Below are positions 1-6,947 of a stretch of 64,000 nucleotides of DNA, piece after piece (the first letter of the stretch is position 1; each line of letters opens with the position of its first letter). The notes beneath the pieces are model-generated. The model was not told the DNA's origin, ran no database searches, and saw only the letters and a program-made list of their open reading frames with translations. Source of the stretch: Desulfosalsimonas propionicica (GTDB lineage: Bacteria; Desulfobacterota; Desulfobacteria; Desulfobacterales; Desulfosalsimonadaceae); NCBI RefSeq assembly GCF_013761005.1, contig NZ_JACDUS010000003.1, positions 248,001-312,000 on the forward strand, given 5' to 3'. The position numbers and the translations under genes are program-made.

Positions 1-36
1 GCGCAAGCCTTGATCTTGAACTTTTTACAAAGCCGT
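1..36 (+). repeat. Partial copy of palindromic element C (right half)
   Basis: The first bases match the right arm of the 120-bp element seen complete at 8507-8626 and 62093-62211, including the shared words GCGCAAGCCTTGATCTTGA and CTTTTTAC. The end has decayed: ACAAAGCCG stands where the other copies have ACGGCGCC. The trailing motif CTTTTTACGAG...ATCAA follows at 48-66, as after the 8.6-kb copy. The left half lies outside the window. No gene is seen in 1-240 apart from this and the promoter at 148-176. Confidence 0.75.
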
Positions 37-147
37 CTAAAAACCGACTTTTTACGAGTACATCAAGGTTAAAAGAAAAAGAAAAAATGTTTCAGCGGTT
101 ATCTATCCTTGAGCCTTGAACCTTTAACCCTGAACAAAAAATAACCA

Positions 148-176
148 TTGGATGAATACGGATATTTTTGTAAGAT
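148..176 (+). promoter_or_regulatory. Candidate sigma-70 promoter for the 241-831 gene
   Basis: TTGGAT at 148-153 and TAAGAT at 171-176 are separated by 17 bases, in the right direction and about 65 bases ahead of the start codon at 241. The boxes match the consensus moderately. The call is by eye only. Confidence 0.4.
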
Positions 177-240
177 AGCATGGTTTTTCAAATCATCCAC
201 CTGAAAAGGGCAAACGAATTTTTCTGCAAGGAGGACAAGA

Positions 241-831
241 ATGGTATACAAGAAGTCTGTTGACATCCGTCAGGCCGAGGACCTGCTGGCACCCGCGGAA
301 CGGGGCGTGATTCTGCTGCCGGTATCGGCCATCCGGGAATCGGATCATGCCTTTTTCTGGGCGGCGTTTTTTTTGGCCATTTCCGCCTGTCTGCTGGGGT
401 CTGCCGCCGCCCTGATGGCAACAGCCTATGAACATCAGCCCTTTATCATCATGATCGAGGCGTTCGGGGCCATGTTTCTGATATTTTTCGCGGCGTTTTT
501 GTTCCGCGGCATGCAGATCCGCAGAAAGTCCAGGGCGCGGGAACAGCGCAGGCTGGCCAGGCAGATTGTATACCCCTATGCCGAAAATGGGGGTCATAAG
601 CAGGAGTTTGAAACCAGCCGGCTTCAGGACACCATCCGAAAGGAGTTTGGCGACGGCAATGCCCGCAGCCGCCAGGAGGTAATCGGCATTCTTTCCGGAA
701 TGTCCACTGAAGACGTGGATGTGGGCACTTTAAACGAGGTGGTCGACACCCTGGTCAAGGCCGGGCTGTTTACGGAAACCGAAAACAACGGCAAAACCCT
801 TCTGGCCTACAACAAGCCGGCCGAAGCCTGA
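241..831 (+). CDS. Two-helix membrane protein of unknown function
   Basis: 196 residues. The ATG at 241 follows an AAGGAGG ribosome site. Two hydrophobic segments, about residues 37-60 and 68-89, form a hairpin and are followed by a strongly basic stretch (RRKSRAREQRR), so the remaining 100 or so residues probably face the cytoplasm. That soluble part is mixed helical and resembles a small winged-helix or adaptor domain only in a general way; I do not recognise a family. The J-domain gene begins 50 bases downstream on the same strand, so the two may be co-transcribed. It could be an anchor or partner for that co-chaperone, but this is speculation from position. Confidence 0.7.
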   Translation: MVYKKSVDIRQAEDLLAPAERGVILLPVSAIRESDHAFFWAAFFLAISACLLGSAAALMATAYEHQPFIIMIEAFGAMFLIFFAAFLFRGMQIRRKSRAREQRRLARQIVYPYAENGGHKQEFETSRLQDTIRKEFGDGNARSRQEVIGILSGMSTEDVDVGTLNEVVDTLVKAGLFTETENNGKTLLAYNKPAEA

Positions 832-881
832 TCTGCTTTCCGGGCTTTGCAAAATCCGTACAGCAGACGCATTTTATCGCT

Positions 882-1907
882 ATGTACATTGCAAAGAAAA
901 GGACCCGAAGGGGCACCCGTTATTTCCTGCGGCAAAGCGTTGGGCGCCGGGGTGCGCTCAAAAGCCGGCATCTTTTTGACCTTGGCGGCAATCCGGCCGA
1001 CTACCTGGTATATCCGGACGACGGGTGCGCTTTTTACGTGCACGAAGATTTGTGCGACCGGCTCCTTGAGCTGGGTGTGGATCCGGACAACGACGAGCTG
1101 GAGCGGGTGTTTTTCCCTTTTCTGGACCCGGAAACCCAGCGGGTCATCCAGGCGTTTTCCCATGATCACCTGACAGCCGGGGCAAAGCAGGAGCTGCGCA
1201 GAAGCGTGAATCAGGCGGAAAAGGGCGCTTTTCACATATTCGACCGCCGCCGGATGCATTATCTGCGGTTTGCCGCGATGGATCAGACCCATATCCGGGC
1301 CGCGCCCGCCAAGATCTACAGAGACCTGCTGGACAAGTCCAGAGATGAGATCGAGCAGTATTTCATGGAAAAAGAAAACATCCTCACCGCCAGGGAAAAG
1401 AAAATCTATCCATATGTGATTTTCAATGTGGCAGACGCCTTTCCCGGGCAGCTGCCGCACAGATATCCCGAAACCCTTCCCCGGGAGCAGGTGGATGAAT
1501 GCTTTCTGGAAGCGGTCTGCCGCTTAAACGCGGATGCCGGGTTCTGGGCGGATCTGGGCTGCACCGACGGATTAAATGAGTATCTGATCCGGTACGTGTG
1601 CTGGTTTTTTGACAACGAGTTTTCCCAGGGCGCTTACCTGGAAGAATGGATCCGGGAATGGATGGACAGGCGCCGGACATTTCAGGCCCCGCCTGCCAAA
1701 AACCGCATGGAAAAAGATGAAGCGGTTGCGGTCATGGGCATTTCAGCGCACGCGTTTTCCGGTTATACGGTCAAAACCCTCACCCGCCAGTACCGGCGCA
1801 TGGCCCGGCGCCATCACCCGGATCACGGCGGGGACCATGAAGGCTTTATCCGCTTAAACCGCGCCTTTGAAACCCTGCTGGCCCGGTTGCGCTCCGGTAT
1901 CAGATAA
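882..1907 (+). CDS. Protein with C-terminal J domain (DnaJ-like co-chaperone)
   Basis: 341 residues. The last 60 or so form a J domain: a basic helix II (QYRRMARRHHPD) with the HPD tripeptide at 312-314, then GG and a helix III containing FIRLNRAFETL. HPD is the element by which J proteins stimulate Hsp70 ATPase, so a DnaK partner role is expected. The N-terminal 270 residues contain no Gly/Phe linker or zinc fingers and match nothing I recognise; they are charged and helical and probably bind the client. Having the J domain at the C-terminus is the reverse of DnaJ. The ATG at 882 has no strong ribosome site, but the reading frame is coherent from there. The 3' end overlaps the convergent gene by 8 bases. 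Confidence 0.75.
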   Translation: MYIAKKRTRRGTRYFLRQSVGRRGALKSRHLFDLGGNPADYLVYPDDGCAFYVHEDLCDRLLELGVDPDNDELERVFFPFLDPETQRVIQAFSHDHLTAGAKQELRRSVNQAEKGAFHIFDRRRMHYLRFAAMDQTHIRAAPAKIYRDLLDKSRDEIEQYFMEKENILTAREKKIYPYVIFNVADAFPGQLPHRYPETLPREQVDECFLEAVCRLNADAGFWADLGCTDGLNEYLIRYVCWFFDNEFSQGAYLEEWIREWMDRRRTFQAPPAKNRMEKDEAVAVMGISAHAFSGYTVKTLTRQYRRMARRHHPDHGGDHEGFIRLNRAFETLLARLRSGIR

Positions 1908-2577
1908 TTTCAATGGATTCAGCCTCCATGAGAGCCGTTGCATGATCTGTTGAAACGGCATAGGAAATATCGGTTTTAATCGGGGTATCAGTGCTTTTGA
2001 GGTGATCGGGCATCAGGTCCTGGGGCGAGAACCGGCCGCCGATGACCCCGATGATCCGGCCGTCAGACAGGCTGATCAACGGCCCGCCCCGGTGGCCGTC
2101 ATGAACCAGGGAGTCAAACAAAAACAGCTGGGTTTCGTTACCGGATAAAATTTTGGCCGAAATGACCGCCTGCTTGATCACCTGGTTGTAGATGCCGTAG
2201 AAGCCAAAGGGAAAGCCCAGGCTGGCCACCATATTGCCCACGGGTACTTCCTCGGGGGTGCCCATGATGTGATCGGGCATGGCAATTTCGATTTTCCGGG
2301 TAAATTTCAGCAGGGCCAGATCCCTTTTCCGATTGATTTGCCGGATTTCCACGCCCATGGGTGTTACGGTGTCAATATGGGCCTGGCAAAAACCCGCGGT
2401 TTCCTCCATGGGCACAACCATGAGCTCATATTGCCCGGTGATCAAATGGGCTGCGGTCAGCAGGTAGCCGTCCGGGTGCACCAGAAAGGCCGATCCCCGG
2501 AACGCCACATGATCGCCTTCCCTGCGAAACAGCATCATGCAGGCGTTTTTGTACTGAAAATATATATCCTGAAGCAT
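1900..2577 (-). CDS. Trypsin-fold serine-protease homologue, catalytic Ser replaced by Arg
   Basis: 225 residues from the ATG at 2577, which has AGGAGG just upstream; the longer frame up to 2670 has no such site. The fold signatures of the trypsin/HtrA family are visible: LLTAAH (His44), RDLALL (Asp86), GFPFG, and GGPLIS. The nucleophile position in the usual GNSGGP motif reads GHRGGP, so Arg163 (codon CGG) stands where Ser should be. There is no signal peptide and no PDZ domain. It is therefore probably a cytoplasmic pseudoprotease used for binding rather than cleavage; this is inferred from the one residue. The betaine-binding protein gene lies immediately upstream (stop at 2585, start here at 2577), so both may share one transcript. 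Confidence 0.8.
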   Translation of the reverse strand: MLQDIYFQYKNACMMLFRREGDHVAFRGSAFLVHPDGYLLTAAHLITGQYELMVVPMEETAGFCQAHIDTVTPMGVEIRQINRKRDLALLKFTRKIEIAMPDHIMGTPEEVPVGNMVASLGFPFGFYGIYNQVIKQAVISAKILSGNETQLFLFDSLVHDGHRGGPLISLSDGRIIGVIGGRFSPQDLMPDHLKSTDTPIKTDISYAVSTDHATALMEAESIEII

Positions 2578-2584
2578 TTTTGGC

Positions 2585-3532
2585 CTACCTCCTGTGGGAC
2601 TGTTTTTCCTGTTTGATCCAGTCGGCGACTTCTTCGGGATGGGTGCGCATCCAGCGCATGGCCTTTTCAAAGGGAAACAGGCCGTTGTCCTCCTGGATCC
2701 AGAGCATGAGCTGACCCACCTGTTCAGGGGTCCAGAAAAACCGGTCCAGCACTTGGTATGCTTCGGGCATGTCTTTTTTCAGCCCCTTTCGCACCATTGT
2801 GTGGATGGATCCGGGACCGCCGAAAACGTTTTCCGGGTCATCGAGAAACTTCAGGTTCCAACGGGCAAAGCTCCAGTGGGGCAGCCAGCCCGTAAATACG
2901 ATCCATTTCTGGTGCTGGATCGCATGGGAAAGCTCGGCCATCATGGCCACCTCGCTGCCTTCCTGGAGCCGGAATTCTTCAAGTCCGTATGTTTCCATGG
3001 CTTTTCGGGCTTTATGCGTGATCCCGGCCTCGGGCTCGATACCGATGATGCGGCGGTTGAACTGATCCGCATGCTGTTTTAGCCCGGTAATGGAATCAAG
3101 GGGGATGTAGGGCTTGTTGCGGATTCCGGTGCCGGCGGTGAGCCGGCCTGCGGTGATGTTCGGGATCACCAGGCCGATTTTGGTGCCTTCCAGGTTCGGT
3201 CCCAGATCCACCACCTGGTCTTTGTACTTCTTGTAATACATGGAATGGGTGTCGGGCAGCCAGGCTGAAGCCATGGCATCAGCACGGCCTTCTGCCACGG
3301 ACTGCCACATTTTTTCTGCATCCATGGGCATCAGTTTACAGGAAATGCCTGGTTTTTCCTCGAGCACGGCTTTGATCAGGTTGGCTGAGGCAACCGATGA
3401 GGACCAGTCCGTATGGGCCAGCCGAAGGGTTTTGTTTTGGGTTTGCGCCTGCACGCCGGAAATGGCAGCCAGGCATATCGTTACTGCGGCCAGGCACAGG
3501 ATTAACCGGGCGGTGGTCAGGTTCTTTTTCAT
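2585..3532 (-). CDS. Glycine betaine/proline-type substrate-binding protein (OpuAC family)
   Basis: 315 residues starting at the ATG at 3532, behind a GGGGG-rich ribosome site. A classical signal peptide (MKK..., hydrophobic core, cleavage after VQA near residue 29) sends it to the periplasm. The FTGWLPHW motif and the following LKFLDDP are typical of OpuAC/ProX-like proteins that hold quaternary amines in an aromatic cage. The unusual part is the neighbourhood: no ABC ATPase or permease follows. Instead the gene is 28 bases downstream of a BCCT secondary carrier. It may feed an ABC system encoded elsewhere, act with the BCCT protein, or serve as a sensor; the sequence does not decide between these. 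Confidence 0.85.
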   Translation of the reverse strand: MKKNLTTARLILCLAAVTICLAAISGVQAQTQNKTLRLAHTDWSSSVASANLIKAVLEEKPGISCKLMPMDAEKMWQSVAEGRADAMASAWLPDTHSMYYKKYKDQVVDLGPNLEGTKIGLVIPNITAGRLTAGTGIRNKPYIPLDSITGLKQHADQFNRRIIGIEPEAGITHKARKAMETYGLEEFRLQEGSEVAMMAELSHAIQHQKWIVFTGWLPHWSFARWNLKFLDDPENVFGGPGSIHTMVRKGLKKDMPEAYQVLDRFFWTPEQVGQLMLWIQEDNGLFPFEKAMRWMRTHPEEVADWIKQEKQSHRR

Positions 3533-3560
3533 GACGGTTTCCCCCTTTTTCAGCCGGTAT

Positions 3561-5201
3561 TTACCACAGCCGCCGCCGGCCAAAGGTTTTGGCCAGCGGT
3601 GGACGGGTTTTGATTTTAAACTCTTTTTTTTCTTCCCGCTTCCCCAGGATAAACTCCTGGGGGGCGGAATAATCGGAAAGCCCTTTGTAGAGAGCTACGC
3701 ACATGCCCAAAAGGACCGCGGCAAAGGGCAGGCCGGTGGTGATGGCGGCGGTCTGCAATGCCACCAGGCCGCCGCCCATGAGCAGGGCTGCGGCCACAGC
3801 GCCTTCCATAATGGCCCAGAACAGTCTGGAAAGTACCGGCGGGTTGGGGTTGCCCCCGGAGGTGATAATGTCGATGACCATGGAGCCAGAGTCCGAAGAG
3901 GTGACAAAAAAAGTGATGATTACCACAATGGACAGGGCTGATGTGACGGTGCTCAGGGGAAAATTTTCCAGCATCACAAACATGGAAACCGGGATGTTGT
4001 CCTGCACGGCCCTGGAAATGCCGCCGGAGCCGAACATTTCAATAAACAGGGCCGTGTTGCCGAAAATGGTGATCCACAAAAAAGTGATAAAGGCGGGCAC
4101 CAGCAAAACACCTGCGATAAACTGCCGGATGGTGCGGCCGTGGGAGACCCGGGCGATAAACATGCCCACAAAGGGCGACCAGGCAATCCACCAGGACCAG
4201 TAAAAAATGGTCCAGCCCTGCTGCCACTCGGTCTGCTCATAGGTTTCGTTCCAGGTGCTGAGCTGCGGCAGGTGCTGGAGGTAATAACCGATGTTTTCCA
4301 GCAGCGCATCCATGATAAACAGGGTGGGGCCCACCAGGAGCACAAACAGGGCCAGCAGGCCTGCAAAGGCGATGTTGATCTCGGACAACCGGCGGATCCC
4401 CTTGTCCAGCCCCTTGACCACTGACCAGGTGGCCATGCCGGTGATGCCGGTAATCAGCATGACCTGGATGTTGGCTGACTGGCCGATGCCCAGCAGGTAG
4501 TCCAGGCCGGCGTTGACCTGCTGCACACCCAGGCCCAGGGATGTGGCCACCCCAAACAAAGTGGCCACTGTGGCCAGGATATCGATGACATTGCCGGGCC
4601 AGCCGTATATGCGCTCTCCCAGAAGCGGGTAGAATGCCGTGCGGATCGACAGGGGCAGCCCCTTGTTAAAGGAGAAAAAGGCCAGCGACAGGCCCACCAG
4701 GGAATAGATGGCCCAGGGATGCAGGCCCCAGTGCAGAAACGTGATGTCCATGGCTTTTCGTACGGATTCGGTGGTGCCCGGTTCGGTAAGCGGGTTGGCA
4801 GCGTAGTGGAACATGGGCTCGGCCACTCCGTAAAACAGCAGGCCGATGCCCATGCCCGCGGAAAACAGCATGGCAAACCACCCCATGGTGGAAAATTCCG
4901 GCCTGGCGTCCGGGCCCCCCAGCCGGATGTCGCCGAATCGCCCGGCCAGCAGCACAAGGATGAAGACGAGCACGATGTTGACCGTCCAGATGAAAAACCA
5001 GCCGGCATACTTGGAAATGCCCGTTTGCATTTGTTCAAACACGTTGCCCAGGGACTGCTGGAAAAAGATGGTGGCCACCACGAAAAAAATAATAAGAGCC
5101 GCTGAGATAAAAAAGACCTGGGGGTGGATATCCAGATGAAACCAGCCTTCTTCTGCTTCAGCGTTGGTTTGGGCTTCTTTCTTCTCTGGTTTGTCTGTCA
5201 T
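3561..5201 (-). CDS. BCCT-family betaine/carnitine/choline transporter
   Basis: 546 residues with about twelve hydrophobic segments. The family core is plain: the WSWWIAWSPFVGMFIARVS stretch and GRTIRQF, which in BetP/OpuD/CaiT form the substrate helix and its flank. Residues such as MGIGLLF match the N-terminal family signature. It would import glycine betaine or a similar trimethylammonium compound with Na+ or H+, serving osmoprotection or methyl-donor supply. The start at 5201 has AGAGGA upstream. A strong promoter and a palindrome lie within 110 bases upstream (5262-5311). The betaine-binding protein follows in the same direction, so betaine uptake is a single unit here. Confidence 0.92.
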   Translation of the reverse strand: MTDKPEKKEAQTNAEAEEGWFHLDIHPQVFFISAALIIFFVVATIFFQQSLGNVFEQMQTGISKYAGWFFIWTVNIVLVFILVLLAGRFGDIRLGGPDARPEFSTMGWFAMLFSAGMGIGLLFYGVAEPMFHYAANPLTEPGTTESVRKAMDITFLHWGLHPWAIYSLVGLSLAFFSFNKGLPLSIRTAFYPLLGERIYGWPGNVIDILATVATLFGVATSLGLGVQQVNAGLDYLLGIGQSANIQVMLITGITGMATWSVVKGLDKGIRRLSEINIAFAGLLALFVLLVGPTLFIMDALLENIGYYLQHLPQLSTWNETYEQTEWQQGWTIFYWSWWIAWSPFVGMFIARVSHGRTIRQFIAGVLLVPAFITFLWITIFGNTALFIEMFGSGGISRAVQDNIPVSMFVMLENFPLSTVTSALSIVVIITFFVTSSDSGSMVIDIITSGGNPNPPVLSRLFWAIMEGAVAAALLMGGGLVALQTAAITTGLPFAAVLLGMCVALYKGLSDYSAPQEFILGKREEKKEFKIKTRPPLAKTFGRRRLW

Positions 5202-5261
5202 ATCCCGTCCTCTGTTTGTTTGCGGTAAAAAGGAATATGGGCAAAGAAAATCATGAGTAAT

Positions 5262-5290
5262 ATTATAAGCGGTATCTGAAAAAACTGCAA
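5262..5290 (-). promoter_or_regulatory. Promoter of the BCCT/betaine-binding operon
   Basis: On the minus strand TTGCAG (5290-5285) and a perfect TATAAT (5267-5262) are spaced by 17 bases, about 60 bases ahead of the BCCT start at 5201. It matches the consensus well. A half-site TATCTGA of the adjacent palindrome falls in the spacer (plus strand 5273-5279). Confidence 0.65.
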
Positions 5291-5311
5291 ATCAGATGGC
5301 GCTATCTGATT
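5290..5311. promoter_or_regulatory. Palindromic operator candidate upstream of the BCCT promoter
   Basis: AATCAGAT and ATCTGATT flank a GCGC core, giving a 22-bp palindrome with one mismatched pair. It abuts the -35 box. A further TATCTGA half-site lies 30 bp away (5273-5279 versus 5303-5309), about three helical turns, so a dimeric or tetrameric regulator could contact both. The regulator is unknown; none is encoded next to it. Confidence 0.55.
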
Positions 5312-5369
5312 GGTTTTTAAGGGATTATCAAAATTTTTCCGGCCGTCATAATCAGGTCTTTTCCGGGTG

Positions 5370-6308
5370 TTACTTCTGGAAATTGGAAAACAACACCGCA
5401 TATCCGCTGTCAAATTCATACAGGCTTTTTTCCGAGCGGCGATAGCCGGCAATTTTTTTCGGCACCTTGCCCTCGCCGGGATCTCTGTCGGATATGGCTT
5501 CGGTAAACACCAGGGTAAATCGGCCGGGTTTGAAAACCTCCATGATCTGCTCGATTTTTTTTCTGTAACCGGCCTCTGCCACGTTGGTTTCAAAGCTGGC
5601 ATAGGAGCCGGATTCTTCGGGCGTGACATGGATAGTGGCATAGTGCTGGCCGGAAATACGGTTCATGGAATAGCCGTAGGGTTCAAATACGAAATGGTCG
5701 GTTTCCATGTCCGGATAGAGCCGGTCAATGCCGGTGCGTGCCTCGATGTCTGCGGCCGTTTCCCAGGGCTTTGGGATAAAGGCTTTTAGCACGTCCGGGT
5801 CCAGGTCGTGCATGAGCAGCTCCAGGGTTTCGTCCTCGTCGTCTTCCGCCACCGTGGGCGGCTCCGGGGCAGATGCGTAAAAAATGTGCACGTGATCGTG
5901 GTTGGCCGGGCCCAGCCGGTAGCTCTTGCCTTTGAAAAAATCGGCGAGCATGGCCACGTCTGATTCAAAGTCCGCGGACTGGTACTGGGGATACATCAGG
6001 TTTTTGCGCTCATAGAAGAAAAATGCGATGCGGTCTTTGTCAATGGCCCGCACCAGTTCCGGAACCGCCTTTACCAGGGTGGTTTTGCCGCAGGTAATCA
6101 TCAACACCCGGTCGGCCCAGACAAACAGGCTGGATTCGGAAAGCAGATAGGCGTCCATGTCCGGCCCGGAAATCACGCTGACGATTTCAGCGCCGCTGGC
6201 GGCCACCACCTTGTTCCAGCGGGCGTCTGCGTTGCTGCGCAGCTCCGGGTCCGGGGCGGCCAGAATGATTTCCAGTTTTTTCTCCGGTCCTTCAAATTCC
6301 ATGTTCAT
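5370..6308 (-). CDS. S-adenosylmethionine decarboxylase, eukaryotic class
   Basis: 312 residues. It converts AdoMet to decarboxylated AdoMet, the aminopropyl donor for spermidine. The protein lines up with the eukaryotic class rather than with short bacterial SpeD. The LSESS motif gives self-cleavage between Glu58 and Ser59 to make the pyruvoyl group. Cys73 sits in ITCGKTTL, Ser214 in YGYSMN, and His227 and Glu231 in TIHVTPE; FEGPEK near the N-terminus carries the equivalents of human Phe7, Glu8 and Glu11. All known catalytic and processing residues are therefore present. The start is placed at 6308 (GGAG nine bases upstream); ATG at 6302 is also possible. No spermidine synthase or ornithine decarboxylase is in the window. 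Decarboxylation of ornithine or arginine, as reported for some SpeD relatives, cannot be excluded. Confidence 0.9.
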   Translation of the reverse strand: MNMEFEGPEKKLEIILAAPDPELRSNADARWNKVVAASGAEIVSVISGPDMDAYLLSESSLFVWADRVLMITCGKTTLVKAVPELVRAIDKDRIAFFFYERKNLMYPQYQSADFESDVAMLADFFKGKSYRLGPANHDHVHIFYASAPEPPTVAEDDEDETLELLMHDLDPDVLKAFIPKPWETAADIEARTGIDRLYPDMETDHFVFEPYGYSMNRISGQHYATIHVTPEESGSYASFETNVAEAGYRKKIEQIMEVFKPGRFTLVFTEAISDRDPGEGKVPKKIAGYRRSEKSLYEFDSGYAVLFSNFQK

Positions 6309-6341
6309 ATCCTTCATCTCCGGGGTTGATGCTTTCCTGAA

Positions 6342-6370
6342 ATTATAATAACTCCTCCAAACTATATTAA
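6342..6370 (-). promoter_or_regulatory. Candidate promoter for the AdoMet decarboxylase gene
   Basis: Minus-strand TTAATA (6370-6365) and TATAAT (6347-6342) are 17 bases apart and about 35 bases ahead of the start at 6308. The -10 box is perfect and the -35 box is weak. Confidence 0.45.
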
Positions 6371-6418
6371 ATATCATTTTTGCCCGGCCGGGTAAATCCC
6401 AAATCCGGAGCGGTTTTC

Positions 6419-6531
6419 GCATGTGTCGGGGCGGGTGTGATTTGTTTGTCTGCGGCGTGCTTTCGGCGATCGGTCAATCTCCGAAACCGCGCCAATGCAG
6501 CCAAACAAACCACCCCCGACCCGCCACATGC
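6419..6531 (+). repeat. Palindromic element B, copy 1
   Basis: A 113-bp inverted repeat with arms of about 30 bp: GCATGTG then CGGGGCGGG and TTTGTTTG on the left, mirrored by CAAACAAACCAC, CCCGACCCGC and CACATGC on the right. A related palindrome lies at 54451-54538. Both copies occur next to an A element and in the same relative order. It lies in the 640-base gap 6309-6947, where no gene is supported. Confidence 0.65.
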
Positions 6532-6668
6532 CAGACGCACTGGAAATATCTGCCGGCAACTGTTTTTTACCAGGAGGTCCTCTGAAGTTGAATCAATGCA
6601 GGGCTGATGTCCTGGAAGGGTGTTTCTAATGTGTTTTAAGGGGTTATCGCATTTGTGAGAGGGTCGCC

Positions 6669-6874
6669 AAGGAAGCCCGAAGGGCGCGGGCGGGTTTTTG
6701 AAGCGACATTGAGAATTTTTGCGGGAAAATTCAGCCGATGCCGGAGCCGGAAAATTTCAAACTGTCTGAGGGCGCTTGCGCGCGAGTTTTTGAAATTTCG
6801 GCGAAGGCATTGGCTGAATCCGCAAAAAGGCTCAGGAGCGAAAAAAACCGGCCCCGGCCGCAGGGCTTTCTTCC
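6669..6874 (+). repeat. Palindromic element A, copy 1
   Basis: About 206 bp with nested inverted repeats: outer GGAAGCCC versus GGGCTTTCTTCC, middle ATTCAGCCGATGCC (6729-6742) versus GGCATTGGCTGAAT (6806-6819), and inner AAATTTCAAA versus TTTTTGAAATTT around a GCGC-rich centre. The arms are not symmetrical throughout: one carries GAAGCGACATTGAG, the other CAGGAGCGAAA, and both words recur in the copies at 54134-54325 and 62228-62401. Short open frames across it are by-products of the repeat. The promoter of the next gene probably lies in 6875-6947, but none is obvious. Confidence 0.8.
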
Positions 6875-6947
6875 TGTATGTTGAATTTGTTTGCGCTTCC
6901 TGGTAGGTAAAAGAAAAGATGTTGACCCAGGGATAAAAGGAGATTTC

